64,000 bases of DNA, from assembly GCA_018257865.1 (NCBI GenBank), contig JAEUBA010000061.1:124001-188000 (forward strand), given 5' to 3'. Numbering within the stretch: the first letter of the stretch is position 1; each line of letters begins with the position of its first letter. This stretch comes from Stereocaulon alpinum (lineage: Eukaryota > Ascomycota > Lecanoromycetes > Lecanorales > Stereocaulaceae). Both the position numbers and the translations under genes were made by a program. Below are positions 57,000 through 64,000 of the stretch, one piece after another. Under the pieces are notes generated by a model. That model did not search any database, was not told where the DNA came from, and saw nothing but the letters and a program-made list of their open reading frames with translations.

Positions 57000-59900
57000 T
57001 AAGGCGACTTATATAGCGTCCTTATAATTTAGCTTCTCTAAGGCGGTAATAGGGGGATTAGGATTATAGAGGTCCTAGGAGGTATATAGCTTATACCCGT
57101 TTAATAGCTAAAAGGGCGTAATACCTAGAGATTCGTATAGTAGGGTTAGTTAGGCTAGATCTATAATTAGTAGTATCTAGCTCTAGTTATCCTAATAGTA
57201 TATATAGAATAGGCGAAGGCGCTATTTTATATACTAGTTTATAATCTCCGTTTAGCTATTAATATTTAGATTATATAATATAGTAAGCTTTACCTTAGTA
57301 CCTAGAATCTAGTAGTACTCCTTCTAGAAAGTTAATATAAATTATACCCCTTAGTCTAAGATAATAAAGTCGGGTATACCCTAGTAATAAGTTTAATAAG
57401 TAAGGAATAATTTAGCTATTCCCTTTACTATAATAGTTTTATAGTATAGTACTAAGAGAGATTTCTTTAATAGTCGGTCTATAACTATAAAAGTAAAGTT
57501 ATAGCTAGCCTTATCTAGCGGTAGCTTAGTAAAGTCTATAATTAAGTACTAATATAGATAGGCTAGAATCTCTAGGGGCTTTAGGAAGCTTAGAGTCTTA
57601 TCTTTATAAGCCTTTATTTAGGTATAGCTATAATTAGCGATATACTACGCTATATTATTTCTAACGTTCCTCTAGTAGTATTATCTAGATAGGACTATCT
57701 TAACCTTACTAATCCCTATATATATAATAGCTAGCTAGGCGTAAATATAGCGGATTAGGAATATCTATAGCTTTAGTAGCTCTATTAGTACTTTAAGCCT
57801 ACCTTAGAAGTATAGCTTACTATAGTTTAGGTCGTAGTTAAGGTAGTCGCTATAGGCTTACTTACGTAGGGGTTCTAGCTCCGGCGAGTTCTTATTAGCG
57901 TTAATTACCTAGTTAATAATATTATAGCCCTTAATATTATATATAGTCGCTAAGGCGGGATTAGGCGCTTCGCCTTTTAAGTATTCTTCTAATTCTTTAG
58001 GGTTTACTAGCGTAGTAATAGGTAATAGCTTAACCTTTTCTATAATTTAGACTAGGTTATAGTCTAGATAGGCGGTAAGGGAGGTAACTATAACTTCTTC
58101 TAGTATTTAAGGGTCTACCTTCTTACTTAAGAGGAGTTACTAGCTCCGGATTACGCGTTTATAGGCTTTTAGGGGCGTAATATCTTACTCCCTATAAGAT
58201 AGTATATCTACTATAGTATTCGTAACGCTAGTATAGTATATAATTATAAAGTAGAAGTTAGTAAAGAACTTAGCCTAGCGAGCTTAGTAGGCTATAAGGT
58301 CTTTAGTAGTTATAAAGTATTCTAAGGCCTTATAATTAGTATATATATAGACTAACTTCTAGGCTCTAAAAAGCTTTAGCTTATACTACTAGAAGGAGCG
58401 GAAGATCGTAAGTAGCTCCTTATTATAAATTAAGTAATTTAACTCTATATCCCCTATTATTTTTGAGAAGTATCCTACTAGGTAGAAGAGGCTATCCTTA
58501 TATTTCTATAATAAGATACTAGCGACTACCCCGTCTAAGGAATCCGTCTTAAGGCGGGTTTCCTTATAAGGATTATAATACTTAAGGATAGGGGTAGAGA
58601 GGAGTGCTTAGCGGAGGGAGTCCTAAGTATAGTAATAGGTATTATTAAAGTAGAAAGGTATATCCTTAGCTATTAGGCGGACGAGCGGAGCAGTAATCCT
58701 ACTATATCCTTAAATAAACCTTTAATAGAAGTTATAGAAGCCTAGGTAGCTTTAAATACCTTATATATTACCTATATACTACTAGGTCTTAATAATAGCG
58801 ACCTTCTTTAGATTTACCTTAATACTATCTACTCTAACGACGAAGCTGAGGAACTTAGTCTTTATAATATTAAACTTACTCTTCTTAATATTAGCTTATA
58901 GGCTATTAGCTTATAAGATAGCTATAACCTTTTTAGTATAGATCTTATACTCTACGATAGACTTAGAGTAAATTAGGATATTATCTATATATACTAAGTA
59001 GAAATTATTAAGGTATTCTATTAAGATATTATTAATAAAATACTAGAAGGTAGCTAAGGCGTTTATTAACCTAAATAGTATTACCTTATACTTAAAGGTA
59101 TTATATTAACTGCGGAAACTAATAAGGTCCTCTAAGTCTTAGTAGATCCTTACTCTATAGAACGCCTATTAGATATCGATCTTTATAAAGATCTTAACTT
59201 TATAGATTTAAGCTATTATCTTATCTATCAGCGAGAGCGGGTATAGATCCTTTTTAGTTAGGTTATTAAGCTTCCGGAAATCGACGTAGAAGTATAAGCT
59301 ACTATCTTCCTTTCTAGCGAAGAGTATTAGAGCTATATATAGTATATTCGATAGCTTAATAAACCCCTTATAGAGGTAGTCTATAATATAGCGTTTAGCT
59401 TTAGAGAGTTACTTATTAGTTATCTTTTATAGCGGCTTAAAGGTTAAGGTATTTAGGCTAGTAAGCTTAATTTTATAGTCTATACCTAGTCTTCTATTAG
59501 GTAATATATTAGAGTCTCTTTATAAAAAGAGGGAAGCGAACTCTTAGTACTATAGTAGAAGCTTAGCTTTTACTAAGTCTTTATTAGCCTAGTACTTAAT
59601 CTCTAGTACTTCCTAAGGGGAGAGGCTTATATCTACTATAGCGAGCTTAAGAAAAAGATACTCCTAGTATTAGTCCGCCCTATAGTTAATCTTACGCTCT
59701 AAATCCTATATTAAGGCGATAAAGGTATTAGAATTAGGAGGTCTCTTAGACCTCTTACTAAGGTAGAAATAAGATATTATAATAGTAGAAATTAGGGCGA
59801 TATTAACCCTATAAGTACTATAGCTAAGGTATTAAGCCTTAGCTAGTAATATCTTTAGACTTAATATAAGTAGTATATCTAACCCTTAAAGGGTATCCTC

Positions 59901-61000
59901 TATTTTAGCGAGGCGTTTCTCTAGGTCTTATATAAAACTTAATAGCCTACCGCCTAGCGAATTAGGTAATTTTAAGTAAGGGGGAGAAACTAAAGCTAGC
60001 TACGGAGAGGGTAGTATACTTTAGGATAAGGTATTAATTTAGCTATCTATTAAAAGCTTAGGGTTAATAGAAGTAAGCCTAGCTTAGCTATAGTAATACT
60101 TATCTACCTTAAAAAGAGCGTCCTAACGCTTAGTATCTTATTAGTATACTAAGGAAATTAGTTTTTTAGGCGGAGTTATTAGGAGGAGTACTCTCTTATT
60201 AAAGTACTACTAAATAGCTATATTAGTAGGCTATTTAAAGCTATTCCTCCCTTTAGTATAGACTTACTTAATATTATAGTACTTTAAGAATTTCTAACTA
60301 ATAAGAACGTCGGTATAACCTAAGTTAGTAATTAAGAATAGAAAATTAATATAATAATAGTTAATTATTATTATAAGAAGTAGAGCGACTATAATAGGGG
60401 AGCCGCTTTAGCTATTATAGCTAGTTAGGATAATTAGCTTAGAAAGCTTAATAAAGCGAATCTTAAAGAACTTAGAAAAGGCGAAGGCGAGGGAGGTTTT
60501 AATTATACTAAAAATATTAGCTCTACTATTAATATATAAAAAGGTTTTAATAAAAGATTTATTATATCCTAGCTCTATATTAACTAAGAACTAGCAGCCT
60601 CTAATAAGGGCCTAAAAGTTAAATTATAAGTCCTTCTATAGATTAGGGCTCTTACTATAGCTAAAGACTTTATTATAGCCTAGGAGTTTTCTAATAACTT
60701 ATTAGACTCTATTTCCTTACTAACCTTAATCTTAGAGATCTTCTTTTCTAACGCCTATTAGCTGCGCTTCTAAGGGCAGTCGTTCGCCTAGTAGCTAATT
60801 TTACCGTAGTTATTATATAGCGAGTTAGCGGGTATCTTAGGGGAAGCTAGTACTACTAGTATAGGAGATAGTAGATAAGGAAGGGTAGTTATACCTCTAA
60901 AGGTAACTTAGTAATTTATATAAGGGGTTAGAGGGGGTAAGAGGACTTACTAGCTCCTTATCTTTAGGATACTATAAGGGTTAGTATTTATTCCTATCTA
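57000..61000 (-). pseudogene. Degraded gag-pol of the LTR retrotransposon
   Basis: Reading the minus strand, the reverse transcriptase active-site region at about 58965-59010 reads YLVYIDNILIYS, where the second Asp of the catalytic pair is Asn. At about 60773-60821 a gag zinc knuckle of CX2CX4HX4C spacing reads YNNYGKISY.ANDC: the first two Cys and the His are now Tyr, and a stop sits in the spacer. Integrase sequence at about 57300-57600 includes DFTKLPLDKASYNFTF. Changes are nearly all C-to-T or G-to-A. The element cannot make protein. Confidence 0.82.
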
Positions 61001-62257
61001 AGGCCTATAAACTATCTCCTTAGACCTAATATTTCGTATTTCTTAATTTAAGATAGTAAGGTACTTATCTAAGGTATTATAATCCTTAACTATCTTATAC
61101 TTTTCTATATAGACACTTCTCTTTAAGGCGGGAGAGATTTTCTTATATAGATCCTTAAACTAACGCTTAATACTAATCTTTCTAGTAGTCGCTAAGTAGG
61201 TAAACTTAACCTAAAAATTATTATAGTTTATAGATCCTATCTTAAGCTTATAGTATATACTATAAGTAGACTAGACGTAGTTATAGTTAAAGAAATACTA
61301 ATCTAGTATATTTAGAATATTAGCAGTATTATATATAGGAGATATATAAGTTAGGTTTATATATTAAAGGATTAGGGTTTTCGCCTCTCCTATAGTATAC
61401 TTATAGTATATAGAGACTTACTTAGCCTTATCCTAGAAGTTTATAGGGTATTCCTCTATAAAGATCTTTATATCTATTTTTTATACGTTATATTCGACTT
61501 CCCCTGTATAGTTACTAAAGTAGGATTAAGGGTATTTAATTTTTAATAGTTCGATAGCTATCCCGCTAGGTATAGGCCTTAGGAGGTAGTAGTCTACTAA
61601 TAGCTAGAGGTTAGTAATAAGGGACCTCTATTAACGCTAGTTATTAAGAGGTAGGTTTAGAGCAGAGGTAGCCTACTTAGATTAGGATTCTACTAAAGCT
61701 ATTATAATAATAGTAGTAATAATAGCTTACTAAGCTAGGGTAAAGGTAGATATTTAGTTAGCTATCCTATTACTTAATAGGGGAATAGTAACGGTATTTT
61801 TAGTAGGGGGGTTATCCTTAATATCCCTAAAGATATCTTCTAAGCTTAAGTCCTTTAAGGCTTCTAATTTAGAATTCTTAATTAATAGTAGAGGATTATT
61901 AGGGTTAGAAGAGGAAGGTATAGGTACTAGGGATAAATTCCTTAAGGTAGATAGGAATCTTAGCTAGTTAGGGGGTATACTTTAGCGTATACTCTTATAA
62001 GGTAGTATATAAGTATAGTAGTACGTATATTATTAGAGTTTTTCGAGTATAGGTATTAACGCGAAAGTAGTTAGGAGTTTTAAAAAAAATAGGGATTTAG
62101 CTTTCTCTAGGATATACTAATTATTTAATTAGTAGGTACCTACTTATTAAGTAGGTAGTACTCTTTATTAATAGGTAGCTCGCTAAGCTTAGCCTTAGTC
62201 TAAAAGAACGGGTAAGATATAACGCTTTATAGCGGAGGGGGTATTAGTCCTATTTTA

Positions 62258-62563
62258 TATTACAGCTCGCCTAAAGGTAATTATAGGAGAAGGCAGCTTT
62301 AAAGAAAACTACCTTATATTAAGATTTAGCTAATAGGCTACGCTTAGTATCTAGAAAATAGAATAAAGAAGAAAAGAAGTAAGAGCTTAGGAGCTTATAG
62401 GCCTAAATACCCCTAGCGCTAGTTAAGTACTACGCTAAAGCTAAAAGGGGCTAGCGTTAGACCTAGGCCAAACCTAGGCCGAATCTAGGCTAAGGTGTAT
62501 AAACACTAGCAAGTAACAAAGGACTAGTAAGGTGTTAAAGACCCCTAGATTAGAATCGTAACA
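62258..62563 (-). repeat. LTR (element 5' LTR)
   Basis: This 306-bp LTR begins TATTACAGCTCGCC (RIP form of TGTTACGG) and ends with intact CGTAACA. Its last 100 bp keep several CA dinucleotides (AACACTAGCAAGTAACA) that are TA in the other copy, so it is less mutated there. Confidence 0.88.
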
Positions 62564-62568
62564 AGCTA
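62564..62568. repeat. Target-site duplication AGCTA, right copy
   Basis: AGCTA directly follows the right LTR and matches the five bases before the left LTR. Confidence 0.8.
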
Positions 62569-64000
62569 ACTCGCAAATCTTTCTTACTATAATAGAAAAT
62601 CGGCAATTGGGACCCTATAGATCTCCTAAGCCATTCTAACTAATAGTTTTTAAAAGAATTAAGATACTAAGACTCTATCAACTATTAAAATATCTTAATT
62701 TTTTTATATCGTACGCACTTAGAACTTTACCTATATAATATTATCTACTCGACTGTATATTATAACACTTTTTATACGCTTTCTAATAACGCCGGAATTA
62801 TTAAAATTAATATAGTTTTAACAAAGTTTTACTCTAATTAATATTTTCTATACTAGTTCTTCCTATACGGATCTATTCCGCCTAGGGTTTATTATTTTTA
62901 ATACCTATACTTCTTAGTCCTTTTTTTATTACTCTATAGATTATTTCTATATATATAGCTAATAATATCCTACTATTAGTAATATCTTAATCTAATCCTA
63001 CTTATCCTATTATAGATAAGCTATACCTTACGCGAAAGCTACGGAATTAGAAACGCCCTAACTACGTCCTTAACGAGTCTACTCCTACTAATTTATCCCT
63101 ACTAACTCTACTACCTCTAAAGAGGCTTTATACGGCTCCTACTAAGCGTAGTAATATTATTAATAGTAGGATAAGAGGTAGGATATAACTTAGGGCTAGT
63201 AGAAAGACTAAGGCTACCCCTAACTAACCTCTACGCGAAAATACTATCCCTTCCCCTAGGAGCCCTTCCCCAGCGATAGCTTAACTATAGATAAGCGCGC
63301 AGACAGTCCTTAGTAAGCGCGATAATAATATAAACGGTAGTAATTAGGGTAGTATAAGAGATAGAGTAGGGAGGAAGTAGAGGGCGGCTTTAAATACTTA
63401 TAATCTAAATACTATACTAAGGGATATAGAGCTTAGGAACTATTTAGGTTAGCTTTTTTAATATCTATCCTATAACTCCTACCTTTATAGCTATTCGGTA
63501 ATATAGTATAATAGTACCCCTATTAATCTAAGGTTATAGGTAGTAATCTTATAAAGAGTTCCTCTACTAGCTCCTACTTTAGAAGATATTACTAAGTTAG
63601 CGCCTACTAAGTTTATAGATATTAACTTAATTACTCCCCTACCTAAACTAGTATACTCTAAGCGCACTCTATACTACTACGCCTACTAGGAATAAACTAT
63701 AGAAGACTATAGCCTAAACTACCCTAGTCGCTAGCGTAGCCTATATTAGCTAAGGAATAGGGCTATATTTTAGTTATATAGGGACCCAGCTGCGGCTAAA
63801 GACGTAAAGCTCTTTATAATTAATAAAGGTTTCTATAATACGTCTAATACCTACCCCTACTATACTACTTAGTCTTAGCCTATAGAACGTAGGCCTGATA
63901 ATTAGTAGCTATACTATAATAATAGAAAGAATAATTAGCTACTACCCGATTAATTATATAAGCCGGAAGAGGTTAATCTATTACCTAATAGACCGGAAAA
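62569..64000. other. RIP-mutated DNA right of the retrotransposon, unassigned
   Basis: This tract is RIP-mutated except for a short pocket (about 62569-62620) that keeps CAA and TTGGG. A plus-strand frame from about 63550 to the end has only RIP-type stops, which suggests former coding DNA, but I do not recognise the product. It does not visibly continue the Helitron frame that stops at 56015. Confidence 0.5.

Larger units (their letters stand above)
56021..62563 (-). mobile_element. Ty3/gypsy-type LTR retrotransposon, RIP-mutated
   Basis: This 6543-bp element has LTRs at 56021-56348 and 62258-62563, ends TGTTACG/CGTAACA in their best-preserved copies, and a 5-bp AGCTA duplication. Coding is on the minus strand. 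The expected polypurine tract (AGAGGGAGGGGG on the minus strand) lies directly beside the left LTR at 56351-56362, which is therefore the 3' LTR. Minus-strand order is a gag zinc knuckle at about 60.8 kb, reverse transcriptase at about 59.0 kb, and integrase at about 57.3-57.7 kb, which is the Ty3/gypsy order. All coding parts are filled with RIP-type stops and missense changes. No open gene survives. The primer-binding site could not be identified. Confidence 0.88.

Overview
This window is nuclear DNA of a filamentous ascomycete (Pezizomycotina). The evidence is many spliceosomal introns of about 47-70 nt with GTRNGT donors, CTRAY branch sites (often TACTAAC) and TAG/CAG acceptors, pyrimidine-rich promoters, and orthologues of fungal chromatin, cytokinesis and RNA-processing genes. 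It also contains an AT-rich tract with the signature of repeat-induced point mutation (RIP): CpA and TpG almost absent, TpA in excess. I cannot place it below class level from sequence alone.

From 0.8 to 48.5 kb the window is ordinary gene space with eleven protein-coding genes, most of them multi-exon: SPT8 (SAGA subunit, +), a DUF7918-like protein (+), DOA1/UFD3 (Cdc48 cofactor, -), a STRAP-type WD40 protein (+), a YRA1/Mlo3-type mRNA-export RRM protein (-, seven exons), an unknown fungal protein with a CxxC motif (-), a CTI6-like PHD protein (+), the myosin II heavy chain (-, 2394 aa), a large zf-C3H1 protein of the Red1/ZFC3H1 type (+), an acidic low-complexity protein (-), a divergent kinesin with a large motor insertion (+), a mitochondrially presequenced short-chain dehydrogenase (+) and a secreted PhoD-type phosphatase (+). 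(Counting the two unknowns, that is thirteen.) I rebuilt exon joins for each; every joined CDS stays open and divides by three. A tRNA-Gly(GCC) with a normal 19-nt anticodon intron lies at 45.1 kb.

From 48.5 kb the character changes. A diverged repeat pair flanks intergenic DNA, followed by a tRNA-Lys(CUU) gene. Its D-loop is split by a 53-nt segment that looks exactly like a spliceosomal intron, while the usual anticodon-loop position carries a second, 9-nt intron. This is the most unusual object in the window. Next come a broken piggyBac transposase, and a 3'-terminal fragment of an otherwise missing proline-rich gene.

From about 53.1 kb to the end the DNA is heavily RIP-mutated. A Helitron Rep-helicase N-terminal region (+, 54.4-56.0 kb) stays in one frame with only RIP-type stops. 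It is interrupted by a complete Ty3/gypsy-order LTR retrotransposon (56021-62563, coding on the - strand) with two LTRs, TGTTACG/CGTAACA ends and a 5-bp AGCTA target duplication. The last 1.4 kb is further RIP-mutated DNA that I cannot assign.

The genes do not form a biosynthetic cluster or defence island. Several share nuclear roles (SAGA, histone deacetylase, mRNA export, RNA surveillance), but nothing shows that their proximity is functional.
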